DNA from: Fontibacillus panacisegetis
GTDB taxonomy: Bacteria; Bacillota; Bacilli; Paenibacillales; Paenibacillaceae
DNA: 64,000 bases
NCBI RefSeq assembly: GCF_900102215.1
Contig: NZ_FNBG01000001.1
Location: forward strand, 124,001 to 188,000
Direction of reading: 5' to 3'
In this document: one piece after another, positions 1 to 8,435 of the stretch
How positions within the stretch are numbered: position 1 is the stretch's first letter
How the letters are laid out: each line of letters opens with the position of its first letter
The notes under the pieces: model-generated
Databases searched by the model: none
What the model was told of the DNA's origin: nothing
Seen by the model: only the letters and a program-made list of their open reading frames with translations
Program-made: the position numbers and the translations under genes

Positions 1-278
1 GCCCCTCGATCACGACTATCACCAAGCTCCATCGCAGTCAAATAGAGACCTGTATCTTCCTTCATATCAAATGTTGTGACATATAGCTCTTGCAGCTCCA
101 TTACCGTATTACCGCACAGTTGACTTAGTGCTAATGACAATCCTTGCTTGAGATCATCACCCAGAGGCCATTCTTGAATAGCCATCAATATTCCATTCCG
201 TTCATCTGGAAAGCAATGATCCGGATACCCGATCATTCGTGCTACAGCAGCCAGAATGAATCTCTTCTCCTCGTTCAT
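1..278 (-). CDS. narJ: NarJ nitrate reductase chaperone, copy 1 (partial, C-terminus outside window)
   Basis: NarJ is the cytoplasmic chaperone that inserts molybdenum cofactor into NarG and controls membrane docking of NarGH. Translating the minus strand from the ATG at 278 gives an open frame to the window edge. It contains the NarJ hallmark YVTTFD near residue 66, then LYLTAMELGDSRDRG. The ATG overlaps the narH stop as ATGA, so the two are translationally coupled. About 92 of the usual 170-200 residues are visible. narI would be expected next, beyond the left edge. The protein is clearly diverged from the second NarJ at 13028-13603. Confidence 0.9.
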   Translation of the reverse strand, partial: MNEEKRFILAAVARMIGYPDHCFPDERNGILMAIQEWPLGDDLKQGLSLALSQLCGNTVMELQELYVTTFDMKEDTGLYLTAMELGDSRDRG

Positions 279-1774
279 CGGGTGTTCTCCTTTCTCAGAG
301 CAGAAGGGATGACCCCTTCGGGTGGAGCGATTCCTTCAATGCTACATGCTCCCTGCTTGTAATGAAGATTATCATCCATCTCTCTACGTCCCGTAGGAAT
401 TACAAAACGTTCATTATATTTAGCTACAGCAAACAGACGCGCCATTTCCTCGATATCATCTACAGACATACCTGCTTCCTGAAGCAATTTGCTATGCCTG
501 AGCTCATCCATACCCCCCATTGTCTTGTTCCGCATATGGACCCTCATTGCGGTCATTTTCAGAAGCACACGACGTATTACATCTGTATCTCCGGCGGTAA
601 GGAGCGATGCAAGATACTCCATAGGAATACGCATCTGATCAACAGCAGGAATATAGTGATCGGTCTGAAGTGCATCCTCTTCGATATGATTCATGATCGG
701 GCTTAACGGAGGAATATACCACACCATCGGTAGTGTTCGATATTCAGGATGCAGTGGTAACGCCACCTTCCATTTCATAGCCAGTTTGTACACAGGAGAG
801 TTCTGCGCAGCATCAATCCATGCGTCCGTAATGCCTGCGGCACGAGCCGCTTCGATTACGTCAGGATCAAATGGGTCCTTGAACACAGAAAGCTGTGATT
901 CATATAAATCCTGAGGGTTTTCCACAGAAGCCGATTCTTTTATTTGATCCGCATCATACAGAACAACTCCTATATAACGAATACGTCCAACACAGGTCTC
1001 CGAGCAAATCGTTGGCAGTCCCGCTTCAGTCCGTGGATAGCAAAAATTACATTTTTCCGCCTTATGTGTGTTCCAGTTGTAATACACCTTATGGTACGGA
1101 CAGCCATTCATGCAAAAACGCCACCCACGGCAAGCATCCTGATCCACCAAGACGATTCCATCTTCATCTCGTTTATACAGTGCGCCGGAAGGACAAGAGG
1201 CAACACAAGAAGGATTTAGACAATGCTCACAGATCCGGGGCAGATACATCATGAACGTTTTTTCATACTCCATTGCTATATGCTCCTGGAGCTTTTTGAT
1301 GTTAGGGTCCATCGGAACAATCTCACTGCCACCCGCAAGGTCATCATCCCAATTGGGTCCCCACTCTGGCTTGTCTATAAATTCCCCGGTAATCATCGAT
1401 ACAGGGCGTGCGACTGGAAGGTTCTCTCTCTTGGGACTGTGAATAAGGTTATCGTAATCGTAGGTCCAAGGCTCATAGAAATCATCTATAGTCGCCATAT
1501 TCGGATTATAAAAAATGTTCGCCAGCTTCGTAATAGGTCCTCCAGCACGTAGAGTCAAGCGGCCATTACGCAGGACCCAACCACCTTTGAACTTGCCTGT
1601 GTCCTCCCACTTTTTCGGATATCCCGGTCCTGGACGTGTCTCAACATTGTTAAACCACATGTACTCGGCACCTGGTCTGTTGGTCCAAGTGTTCTTGCAT
1701 GTAACGGAGCACGTATGACAGCCAATGCATTTGTCCAGGTTCATAACCATTACAACTTGCGTTTTAATCCTCAA
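275..1774 (-). CDS. narH: Respiratory nitrate reductase beta subunit, copy 1
   Basis: NarH is the iron-sulfur subunit that passes electrons from NarI heme b to NarG on the cytoplasmic face. The 499-residue protein has the first ferredoxin-type cluster motif at C16, C19, C22 and C26. A second motif follows in CEHCLNPSCVASCP. The CRGW variant, where Trp replaces a Cys, marks the [3Fe-4S] cluster site. The family-typical PLSPI region is also present. It overlaps the narG stop by 11 nt and the narJ start by 4 nt, so the cluster is a tightly coupled operon. It lacks the Cys/Gly-rich C-terminal tail seen in copy 2. Confidence 0.97.
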   Translation of the reverse strand: MRIKTQVVMVMNLDKCIGCHTCSVTCKNTWTNRPGAEYMWFNNVETRPGPGYPKKWEDTGKFKGGWVLRNGRLTLRAGGPITKLANIFYNPNMATIDDFYEPWTYDYDNLIHSPKRENLPVARPVSMITGEFIDKPEWGPNWDDDLAGGSEIVPMDPNIKKLQEHIAMEYEKTFMMYLPRICEHCLNPSCVASCPSGALYKRDEDGIVLVDQDACRGWRFCMNGCPYHKVYYNWNTHKAEKCNFCYPRTEAGLPTICSETCVGRIRYIGVVLYDADQIKESASVENPQDLYESQLSVFKDPFDPDVIEAARAAGITDAWIDAAQNSPVYKLAMKWKVALPLHPEYRTLPMVWYIPPLSPIMNHIEEDALQTDHYIPAVDQMRIPMEYLASLLTAGDTDVIRRVLLKMTAMRVHMRNKTMGGMDELRHSKLLQEAGMSVDDIEEMARLFAVAKYNERFVIPTGRREMDDNLHYKQGACSIEGIAPPEGVIPSALRKENTR

Positions 1775-4700
1775 GCCAGTCCACCTCCTTCAGCGGTCTC
1801 ACAATCGTCATCGTATCTCTTTGACTGCCTGTCGGTCCATAGTAATTAAATCCGTAACTTAGCTGTGAGTACCCGCCAATCATATGCGTGGGCTTCATCG
1901 TTATTCGAGTTACGCTGTTATGCGTCCCCCCGCGTTTCTTATTAATGTCAGTACCCGGAACACCCATCGTTCGATCCTGAGCATGGTACATATAGGAAAT
2001 CCCTTCAGGGATGCGGTATGTAGTGACTGCTCTGGCTACAACAGCACCATTGCGGTTATATACCTCAATCCAGTCGTTGTCCTTAATACCGATTGAAGCC
2101 GCATCCTTCTCATTCATCCATACAACCTGCCAACCACGGAACAATGTCGCCATCTGGTTGGTATCGGTAAACATCGTATGAATTCCCCATTTTTGATGTG
2201 GAGTCAAATATCGCAAGGTGATGGACTTTCCGGTGTTCGGAACCTCCTTCTCCCCTTTTAGAAACGGACTATGCTCTAATGGTGGTAAATAGATCGGCAG
2301 AGCTTCACCAAAATCCAATATCATCTCATGGTCCAAATAGAAGCTTTGTCTGCCTGTCACCGTACGCCAAGGAATACTATATTCCGTGTTCAGTGTAAAT
2401 GGCGAATACCGTCTATGATCCTTCTCCAGCCCGCTCCATACAGAGGATGAAATAGCCAGCCTGGGCTGGGCTGTAATTTCTTCGAGTGTAAAAGCATCTT
2501 CTTCACGTGGTTCAGCGATGGTTGTCAGCTTTTTACCTGTGCTAGCTTCCATTGAACGCCAACCTTCAACCGCCCTTTGTCCATTCGTTGCACCTGACAT
2601 AAGAAGAATCGCTTCAATCGCTTGTTTGTCAGTGAATAGATCAGGATTTCCCTTACCGACCCCTTCTCTACGCGATATTCCTAACCTTTCAGTAAGCTGT
2701 TTATATACTCTGTCACCCGGGATCGTTATCCCTTTGCAGCTATATCCTTTTTTGATATTAGGTCCGATCGTGGTCATTTTTTGATAAACATTCGGAAAGT
2801 CACGTCGTACTATATGGAACGTTGGCATAGTTTTGCCTGGGATTGCCGCGGTTTCTCCTTTTCTCCAATCTTTGATTTTTCCAAATGCTTGTGCAATTTC
2901 ATTCGGTGAATCATGACCAAGCGGTGACATGACTACATCTTCTGATTCCGGGAGATGCTTCTCTGCCAGCTCAGAGAATATTTTGGCAATCTCTCTAAAC
3001 GTATCCCAATCACTTTTCGCTTGCCACGGCGGTGAAATCGCAGGATTAAACGGATGAATAAACGGATGCATATCCGTACTGCTGATATCAAACTTCTCAT
3101 ACCAGGTCGCAGTCGGTAAGACGATATCAGAAAACAAGCCTGAGCTTGTCATGCGAAAATCTATACTAACAAATAGATCTGTTTTCCCTTCAGGAGGCAC
3201 ATCATCGGTATGCACATCTTTGGGTCTCCAGGAATGAGTTGTATCCGTTAATACCTGATGATCGGCGCCGATTAAATGCTTGGCAAAATACTCATGTCCC
3301 TTTCCGCTGTCCCCTAGCAGGTTGGAACGCCAATTGAAAAATACTCTTGGAAAATTACGTGGATCATCAGGATGCTCAATCGCCCATTGGATTTCATCCT
3401 TAGCTGCCTGATCAGCTATATACTTAGCAGCTTCCTCATCTGTCCTAGCACCTTGATCTCGAGCCTTGCGAACAAGCTCTATAGAATTTTGAGAGAACTG
3501 CGGGAATGACGGTAACCAGCCAAGACGTGCGGACAGAGCATTAACGTCTGCAGGATGCATATGGGTATATTTTCCGCCCCAAGGTGTTGTCTCTTCTTGA
3601 TTTACCTTGGATTCATAACGGAATTGCTCGGTTGTGAAGTAAAAGAACGAGGTTCCGTTCTGAAGTCGTGGCGGCTTCGTCCAATCACTTGCAAAAGCGA
3701 TTTGCTGCCAACCCTCTAACGGGCGAACTTTCTCCTGACCTACATAATGAGCCCATCCACCGCCGTTGACTCCTTGTGATCCAGTCAGTAGAACAAGGTT
3801 CAGAATAGAACGATAAATCTGGTCACTATGGTACCAATGATTCGTTCCACCCCCCATCGCAATCATCGATTTACCGCCTGTTTTGGCAGCATTTTCTGCA
3901 AACTCTCTTGCGACTTGGATGACATGCGATTTTTTCACACCCGTGATCGCTTCTTGCCATGCTGGTGTGTAGGGCTTCATATCATCATAATCACGCGGGT
4001 AATCGCCCGGTAAATTTCGCTGTATGCCGACATGCGCCATCATAAGGTCATATACTGTTGCAACTTTTAAAATATCGCCGTCCGTAGTCTTAATGTGTTT
4101 AACAGGCACACCTCTGCGAATGATTTCTCCGTCCTTCTCAGCGAAGTAAGGAAAATCAACGATAATCACTTCATCAGACATATCTATAAAAGTTAACTTC
4201 GGATCAATTGGAGCACCGTCTTCATGCTCTAAATCGAGATTCCATTTCCCGCTTTTGTCCCAGCGAAAGCCTTGGCTGCCGTTCGGAATATATAGAGCAT
4301 CAGAATGGGTATCCCAGAGCACAGTTTTCCATTCAGAAAGTGCTTGCTCATCCCCAAGATCCGAAGCGCGCAAAAAGCGATCCGTACGACTAAGCTCTCC
4401 ATTCTCCTTAAGAAGAACGAGGAAAGGCAGATCTGTAAACCTTTTAACATAGCTTCGAAAATAAGGGGTTTCGCGATCTTCGTAGAACTCCTTGAGTATG
4501 ACGTGAGTCATCGCCATGGCTAGCGCACCATCTGTACCCACTTTGGCAGGGAGCCAAATATCTGCAAACTTTTCATACTCGGCATAGTCTGGGCTTACTC
4601 CAACAACTTTTGTTCCGTTATATCGAGCCTCCACCATAAAGTGAGCGTCCGGAGTTCTCGTTTGCGGAAGGTTCGTCCCCCAAATGATGAAGTATTTGGA

Positions 4701-5447
4701 ATTGTACCAATCCCCACTCTCAGGCACATCTGTCTGCTCTCCCCAAATTTGCGGAGAGGCAGGCGGCAGGTCAGCATACCAATCGTAGAAGCTTAGAATA
4801 GTTCCGCCAATTAGAGAAAGGAATCGGCTTCCTGCAGCATAACTCACCATAGACATCGCAGGAATAGGACTAAAACCTATGACACGGTCAGGGCCATAGG
4901 TTTTGATTGTATAAATCGTAGCAGCGGCAATAATTTCACATGACTCTCGCCAATCTGCACGCACAAAGCCACCTTTTCCTCTTGATTTAACATAACGTTC
5001 GCGTTTTTTCGAATCCGTAACAATGTTCGTCCATGCGGTTACAGGGTCATGTCCAAGCTGTCTTTCTGCCCGCCACATTTCAACAAGCTCGCTACGAATA
5101 TAGGGATATTTCACACGTACTGGACTATAGGTATACCAGGAGAAGCTTGCTCCACGAGGGCATCCTCTTGGCTCGTACTCCGGAAAATTCGGCCCTGTTG
5201 TCGGATAATCGGTTTGCTGCGTTTCCCAAGTAATAATGCCATCCTTGACATACACCTTCCAGCTGCAAGACCCCGTACAATTCACGCCGTGAGTAGATCG
5301 AACTACCTTATCATGCTGCCAACGACCACGATACAGATCCTCCCACGCTCTTGGCTTTTCAGTTTGTTCAATCCAACCATCAGAGATAGTTTCTCCACGC
5401 TTTAGATGCTTCAAGGATTCTAGTAACTTATTCTGCCTACTACTCAC
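1764..5447 (-). CDS. narG: Respiratory nitrate reductase alpha subunit, copy 1
   Basis: NarG is the catalytic subunit that reduces nitrate to nitrite at a Mo-bisMGD centre. The 1227-residue length is normal. The N-terminal [4Fe-4S] ligands are H53, C57, C61 and C96. The predicted Mo ligand is Asp222 in the YDWYADLPP motif, followed by GEQTDVPES. Translation starts at a GTG at 5447 preceded by GGAAAGGGAG. It is the fourth gene of a cluster that begins with a hemerythrin-like gene at 6465, a different context from narG copy 2. The two NarG proteins align along their whole length but differ at many positions, so this is an old duplication or separate acquisition. Confidence 0.97.
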   Translation of the reverse strand: MSSRQNKLLESLKHLKRGETISDGWIEQTEKPRAWEDLYRGRWQHDKVVRSTHGVNCTGSCSWKVYVKDGIITWETQQTDYPTTGPNFPEYEPRGCPRGASFSWYTYSPVRVKYPYIRSELVEMWRAERQLGHDPVTAWTNIVTDSKKRERYVKSRGKGGFVRADWRESCEIIAAATIYTIKTYGPDRVIGFSPIPAMSMVSYAAGSRFLSLIGGTILSFYDWYADLPPASPQIWGEQTDVPESGDWYNSKYFIIWGTNLPQTRTPDAHFMVEARYNGTKVVGVSPDYAEYEKFADIWLPAKVGTDGALAMAMTHVILKEFYEDRETPYFRSYVKRFTDLPFLVLLKENGELSRTDRFLRASDLGDEQALSEWKTVLWDTHSDALYIPNGSQGFRWDKSGKWNLDLEHEDGAPIDPKLTFIDMSDEVIIVDFPYFAEKDGEIIRRGVPVKHIKTTDGDILKVATVYDLMMAHVGIQRNLPGDYPRDYDDMKPYTPAWQEAITGVKKSHVIQVAREFAENAAKTGGKSMIAMGGGTNHWYHSDQIYRSILNLVLLTGSQGVNGGGWAHYVGQEKVRPLEGWQQIAFASDWTKPPRLQNGTSFFYFTTEQFRYESKVNQEETTPWGGKYTHMHPADVNALSARLGWLPSFPQFSQNSIELVRKARDQGARTDEEAAKYIADQAAKDEIQWAIEHPDDPRNFPRVFFNWRSNLLGDSGKGHEYFAKHLIGADHQVLTDTTHSWRPKDVHTDDVPPEGKTDLFVSIDFRMTSSGLFSDIVLPTATWYEKFDISSTDMHPFIHPFNPAISPPWQAKSDWDTFREIAKIFSELAEKHLPESEDVVMSPLGHDSPNEIAQAFGKIKDWRKGETAAIPGKTMPTFHIVRRDFPNVYQKMTTIGPNIKKGYSCKGITIPGDRVYKQLTERLGISRREGVGKGNPDLFTDKQAIEAILLMSGATNGQRAVEGWRSMEASTGKKLTTIAEPREEDAFTLEEITAQPRLAISSSVWSGLEKDHRRYSPFTLNTEYSIPWRTVTGRQSFYLDHEMILDFGEALPIYLPPLEHSPFLKGEKEVPNTGKSITLRYLTPHQKWGIHTMFTDTNQMATLFRGWQVVWMNEKDAASIGIKDNDWIEVYNRNGAVVARAVTTYRIPEGISYMYHAQDRTMGVPGTDINKKRGGTHNSVTRITMKPTHMIGGYSQLSYGFNYYGPTGSQRDTMTIVRPLKEVDWLED

Positions 5448-5474
5448 GTTGATCTCCCTTTCCTAGAAAATAAT

Positions 5475-5732
5475 CTAGATTAATCCCAAAGGATTAAAGC
5501 GTTCACCCGTTATTTTGTATGCCTGATTCCCTTCGCGCATTTCCTCGAGAAACACATCTAAATGCGGTGCATTACATGCAACAAGAATTAACCTCTGAAG
5601 TGTGCTAAGATCTTGAATTTTCCCAATTGCTTGTATAATATCAGTAGATAATTCACCAAATCTCATCCTTAAAATAGTGAAAATATCCTCACGATCCCCC
5701 ATCAAAAATTGCTGTTCGTTCATGAATTCCAT
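5475..5732 (-). CDS. Small protein of unknown function in nar cluster 1
   Basis: This encodes an 85-residue protein I do not recognise. It is predicted to be soluble and mostly helical, with a central hydrophobic stretch LQRLILVACNAPHLDVFLEEM and no signal peptide or membrane segment. It begins 12 nt after the 96-residue gene and ends 27 nt before narG, so it almost certainly shares their transcript. The ATG at 5732 has GAGG about 10 nt upstream. A second in-frame ATG three codons later is possible but has worse spacing. The position suggests a role in maturation, regulation or protection of nitrate reductase, but that is inference from context only. Confidence 0.7.
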   Translation of the reverse strand: MEFMNEQQFLMGDREDIFTILRMRFGELSTDIIQAIGKIQDLSTLQRLILVACNAPHLDVFLEEMREGNQAYKITGERFNPLGLI

Positions 5733-5744
5733 CCATTTTCAACC

Positions 5745-6035
5745 TCATTCATTTTTCATCATTTTGAAATAATCAGATATTAAAGCCTTTTTTATATCAT
5801 CTCCAGCAGATCGGAAAAACTTGCGTATATCCTCAATATTTTCCTTCATCATATGTTGGCTGAAGCTCTTTTCTTTTGTATAAGACAGATTGTCACCGTA
5901 CTTTAAAACGACGGTAAAGCCTTCATTACATGCTGCTCCGCATGCTTGTACATCAAAGGAATGCAAATGATATGGGGCTAGTTCCTGTCTCAAAATCGAG
6001 TATAGCTCCGGATTTGTGTATTCAAGTGGCAGCAT
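5745..6035 (-). CDS. Small protein of unknown function in nar cluster 1
   Basis: This encodes a 96-residue protein I do not recognise. It is soluble, with two cysteines close together in the segment ACGAACNEGF and a lysine-rich helical C-terminus. It overlaps the end of the hemerythrin-like gene by 14 nt and is followed 12 nt later by another small gene and then narG. The tight overlap supports real translation. The Cys-x3-Cys spacing could bind a metal or form a redox pair, but nothing else in the sequence confirms this. Confidence 0.72.
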   Translation of the reverse strand: MLPLEYTNPELYSILRQELAPYHLHSFDVQACGAACNEGFTVVLKYGDNLSYTKEKSFSQHMMKENIEDIRKFFRSAGDDIKKALISDYFKMMKNE

Positions 6036-6465
6036 GTTTTGCCCCCTGTTCCGTTTGACCGATCATGCTCTCCTCATCGTGATTATGCATTTCATCAACT
6101 ATGATTAATGCTGTGAACCTTTCAAGCACCTTTTTAGTAACTCCTTCTCTGCTCAACAGCTCTTTAATTTCAGCCACTAGTTTTCTCATTAATTGATGAT
6201 CTCTTGTTAAGGCAATAACATGATCTCTCAGCTCGGAATGAGATTCAGCTATCTCTTTATAAAGACCTTCTTCTTCACTTTGAGCATGTTGTAACGTCCT
6301 GGATTCCCAATGCTCCAGAGTAATATATGCTACTTCAAGCGCTCGCTCCATCTCATCACGAACAAGAAACCGCTCCAAAACGTTTGTCAGTTCTCTCGCT
6401 TCCCCAAGAGCAGCCTGATGGATCAAAGAATGACTATCTACCTTCCTAAGTGCCGGACCTGACAT
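6022..6465 (-). CDS. Hemerythrin-like (HHE) cation-binding protein
   Basis: This 147-residue helical protein has the spaced His/Glu pattern of HHE hemerythrin domains: LEHWE, then HAQSEEEGLY, RDHQLM and finally HNHDEE near residues 127-133. Such domains carry a di-iron centre that binds O2 or reacts with NO or peroxide. It is the first gene of the cluster containing two small unknown proteins, narG, narH and narJ, and overlaps the next gene by 14 nt. A plausible role is oxygen or NO sensing or scavenging during nitrate respiration. Family assignment rests on the motif spacing. The function is inferred. RBS AAGGAG lies upstream of the ATG at 6465. Confidence 0.75.
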   Translation of the reverse strand: MSGPALRKVDSHSLIHQAALGEARELTNVLERFLVRDEMERALEVAYITLEHWESRTLQHAQSEEEGLYKEIAESHSELRDHVIALTRDHQLMRKLVAEIKELLSREGVTKKVLERFTALIIVDEMHNHDEESMIGQTEQGAKHAAT

Positions 6466-6576
6466 TATTCAAATCTCCTTTTTGTACGATCACTTTTGTA
6501 CACTTTATCGCCCAAAACAGGATGTAATATACACTCAATCAAGTGAAAAGAGCAAACTAACCAAAACATTTTTCCA

Positions 6577-6603
6577 TAAAAAAAAGCCTGCACACTGCAG
6601 GCT
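6577..6603 (-). terminator. Intrinsic terminator after moaA
   Basis: On the minus strand an 8-bp stem AGCCTGCA/TGCAGGCT with a 3-nt loop is followed by nine T residues. It lies 23 nt after the moaA stop and separates the moa operon from the hemerythrin-nar cluster 1. Confidence 0.85.
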
Positions 6604-6625
6604 CTGATCAAATAACTTCGGGCAA

Positions 6626-7642
6626 CTATCCACCCATATATGACATGTTCTTCTTTTTTCGATTTCTCGCTGTTTGCTCTGTACGCTCGTCCGAATATCG
6701 ATCACTTCGCTTCTCCCATACCGAAGCAATCGCTTGAAGCAGTTCCTCGTCGGTAGCGCCGCTGCGGATCATGTCACGAAGGTCGAAGCCCTGTGCAGCA
6801 AACAGACAGGTATAAAATTTGCCATCCGAGGATAGCCTTGCCCTGGTACATGTCGAGCAGAACGATTCAGATACCGAAGTAATAAAGCCAACTTCAGCAT
6901 TTGTGCCCTTATATCTATATCGCTTCGCCACCTCGCCAAAGTAATGCTCCTCAAGCGGCTCCAAATCGTATATGGCTGATAAACGTTCGTAAGTTTCTTT
7001 TTTGGTCACCACTCGCTGGAAACTCCATTCGTTATCATTACCTACATCCATAAATTCTATAAAACAAAGTGTGATCCCCTTATCCTTAAAATACTTGGCC
7101 ATAGGCAAAATTTCATGATCATTCATTCCTTTTTGCACGACCATATTTACTTTTATTTTAAAGCCGATCTTGTGAGCAAAATCTATGTTATCCAGAATGA
7201 CCTCTGGATGAATCCCCCGACCATTCATATGTCCAAATAATTCCGGATCCAGCGCATCCAGACTAACGTTTACCCGGCGCAATCCTTTATCATATAATGA
7301 CTGTGCATATTGCTTAAGAAGCAATCCATTTGTAGTTAATCCCATATCTTCAATACCATCGATTTGGAGCAGCTTCTCCACTAGCTCTGGTAAATCTCTG
7401 CGAAGCAATGGTTCTCCACCTGTTAATCGAATCTTCTTTACGCCGAGAGAAGCAAATAGCCGGGCAACACGACTCATTTCTTCAAAGGTGAGCAGCTCAT
7501 GCTTCGGCATAAATGGATAATCATCGCCAAACAATTCCTTAGGCATACAGTAAGTACATCGAAAATTACACCGATCAGTAACCGAAATACGCAAATCTCT
7601 AATCGGCCGCTGCAACTGATCTCGTATCGGTGATGTTGTCAT
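6626..7642 (-). CDS. moaA: GTP 3',8-cyclase MoaA
   Basis: MoaA is a radical SAM enzyme that performs the first step of molybdenum cofactor synthesis, turning GTP into 3',8-cyclo-GTP. The N-terminal SAM cluster motif is C25, C29 and C32 (CNFRCTYC). The C-terminal second cluster is CSTC followed 13 residues later by a third Cys. I chose the ATG at 7642, where AGAGGAGGGG is well placed, giving 338 residues. The longer frame starting at 7690 has no ribosome site. It lies downstream of moaE and moaD and ends at a strong terminator. The C-terminal GG of the MoaA family is present (YMGG). Confidence 0.96.
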   Translation of the reverse strand: MTTSPIRDQLQRPIRDLRISVTDRCNFRCTYCMPKELFGDDYPFMPKHELLTFEEMSRVARLFASLGVKKIRLTGGEPLLRRDLPELVEKLLQIDGIEDMGLTTNGLLLKQYAQSLYDKGLRRVNVSLDALDPELFGHMNGRGIHPEVILDNIDFAHKIGFKIKVNMVVQKGMNDHEILPMAKYFKDKGITLCFIEFMDVGNDNEWSFQRVVTKKETYERLSAIYDLEPLEEHYFGEVAKRYRYKGTNAEVGFITSVSESFCSTCTRARLSSDGKFYTCLFAAQGFDLRDMIRSGATDEELLQAIASVWEKRSDRYSDERTEQTARNRKKKNMSYMGG

Positions 7643-7679
7643 GTTATCCCCTCCTCTCTCCACGAGATTGAACCTACAA

Positions 7680-7913
7680 TTAGCCACCACTTACTGGAGG
7701 GATAAAGGCAACAACGTCACCATCCTGTATAATATCCTCTGATCTGGCATATTCTTCGTTCACCGCGACCAAAATCGTTTTATTATTAAATCCGGCATAA
7801 TTCTCTTCGGCCCATTCTATGAGCTCCTTCACCGTCCAGCTGTTTCGATCAAGCGTTTCCTCTGATTTCCCTGTCGCATCTCTTAAACTTGCAAAATAAC
7901 GCAAATGGATCAT
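7680..7913 (-). CDS. moaD: Molybdopterin synthase sulfur carrier subunit MoaD
   Basis: MoaD is the small ubiquitin-fold subunit of molybdopterin synthase. Its C-terminal Gly-Gly is thiocarboxylated and donates sulfur to precursor Z. The 77-residue protein starts MIHLRYFAS and ends PPVSGG, both typical. The start at 7913 is one nucleotide after the moaE stop, with GGAGG inside the end of moaE. The longer frame upstream would overlap moaE needlessly. It acts with MoaE, encoded just before it. Confidence 0.93.
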   Translation of the reverse strand: MIHLRYFASLRDATGKSEETLDRNSWTVKELIEWAEENYAGFNNKTILVAVNEEYARSEDIIQDGDVVAFIPPVSGG

Positions 7914-7914
7914 T

Positions 7915-8358
7915 TTACAAATTTCCTCCTTCAAACGGCTTACGTCTTTGATCACCCATCCATTCCTCTCCGTCTTCCCAAATTTCCTTCTTCCAGATTG
8001 GAACCATTTCTTTAATTCGTTCTATCGCATATTCATTAGCCTCATAGGCTGATTTTCGATGTGGAGACGACACAGCGATCACGACAGCAATGTCCGAAAT
8101 CTGTAATTCTCCGATTCGATGAGCGATCGAAACCTTCGAGCCCGGCCATTTCTCATCAATTTCTGAACCGATTTGTGCCAGTTTCTTCTCAGCCATCGGA
8201 ACGTAAGCCTCATAAGATAAAAATAATGTCCGAACTCCATTCGTCCATTCACGAACATGTCCTGTAAATGTAGTAATTGCTCCTGCACCCGGGTGAAGAA
8301 CATAGTCAATGTATTGTTGAACATGAAGAGGTCCCTCAACGATTTCAAATTGTTTCAT
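7915..8358 (-). CDS. moaE: Molybdopterin synthase catalytic subunit MoaE
   Basis: MoaE is the large subunit of molybdopterin synthase. It has the family features GAITTFTGHVR near the N-terminus, the SPHRKSAYEA block, and the lysines of PIWKKEIW that form the active site near the MoaD C-terminus. The length of 147 residues is normal. It heads a moaE-moaD-moaA operon that supplies cofactor to the flanking nitrate reductases. The ATG at 8358 follows a G-rich stretch GGGGGCGGC. Confidence 0.95.
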   Translation of the reverse strand: MKQFEIVEGPLHVQQYIDYVLHPGAGAITTFTGHVREWTNGVRTLFLSYEAYVPMAEKKLAQIGSEIDEKWPGSKVSIAHRIGELQISDIAVVIAVSSPHRKSAYEANEYAIERIKEMVPIWKKEIWEDGEEWMGDQRRKPFEGGNL

Positions 8359-8379
8359 ACAAGCCGCCCCCTACAACAT

Positions 8380-8412
8380 AAGGGCTTCCAGTCATATTGA
8401 CCCGGTCACCCT
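8380..8412 (-). other. Imperfect hairpin between narK and moaE
   Basis: An inverted repeat with AAGGG/CCCTT outer arms and a partly paired CC-GTC/GAC-CGG inner part lies between the narK stop and the moaE start. There is no T tract, so it is not a good intrinsic terminator. It could be a leader structure of the moa mRNA or an mRNA 3' end stabiliser. I do not recognise it as a known riboswitch. Confidence 0.3.
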
Positions 8413-8435
8413 TAGAAACTCTGGTTACAAATCGA

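Noticed and set aside
6483-6502. Operator TGTAC-N10-GTACA before the hemerythrin-like gene
   Set aside because: The 5-bp arms are short, and the sequence can equally be read as a direct repeat of TTTTGTAC. I know no regulator for it.
8359-8435. Moco riboswitch in front of moaE
   Set aside because: The hairpin does not show a pattern I can match to the Moco RNA, and the gap of 77 nt is short for that aptamer plus expression platform.
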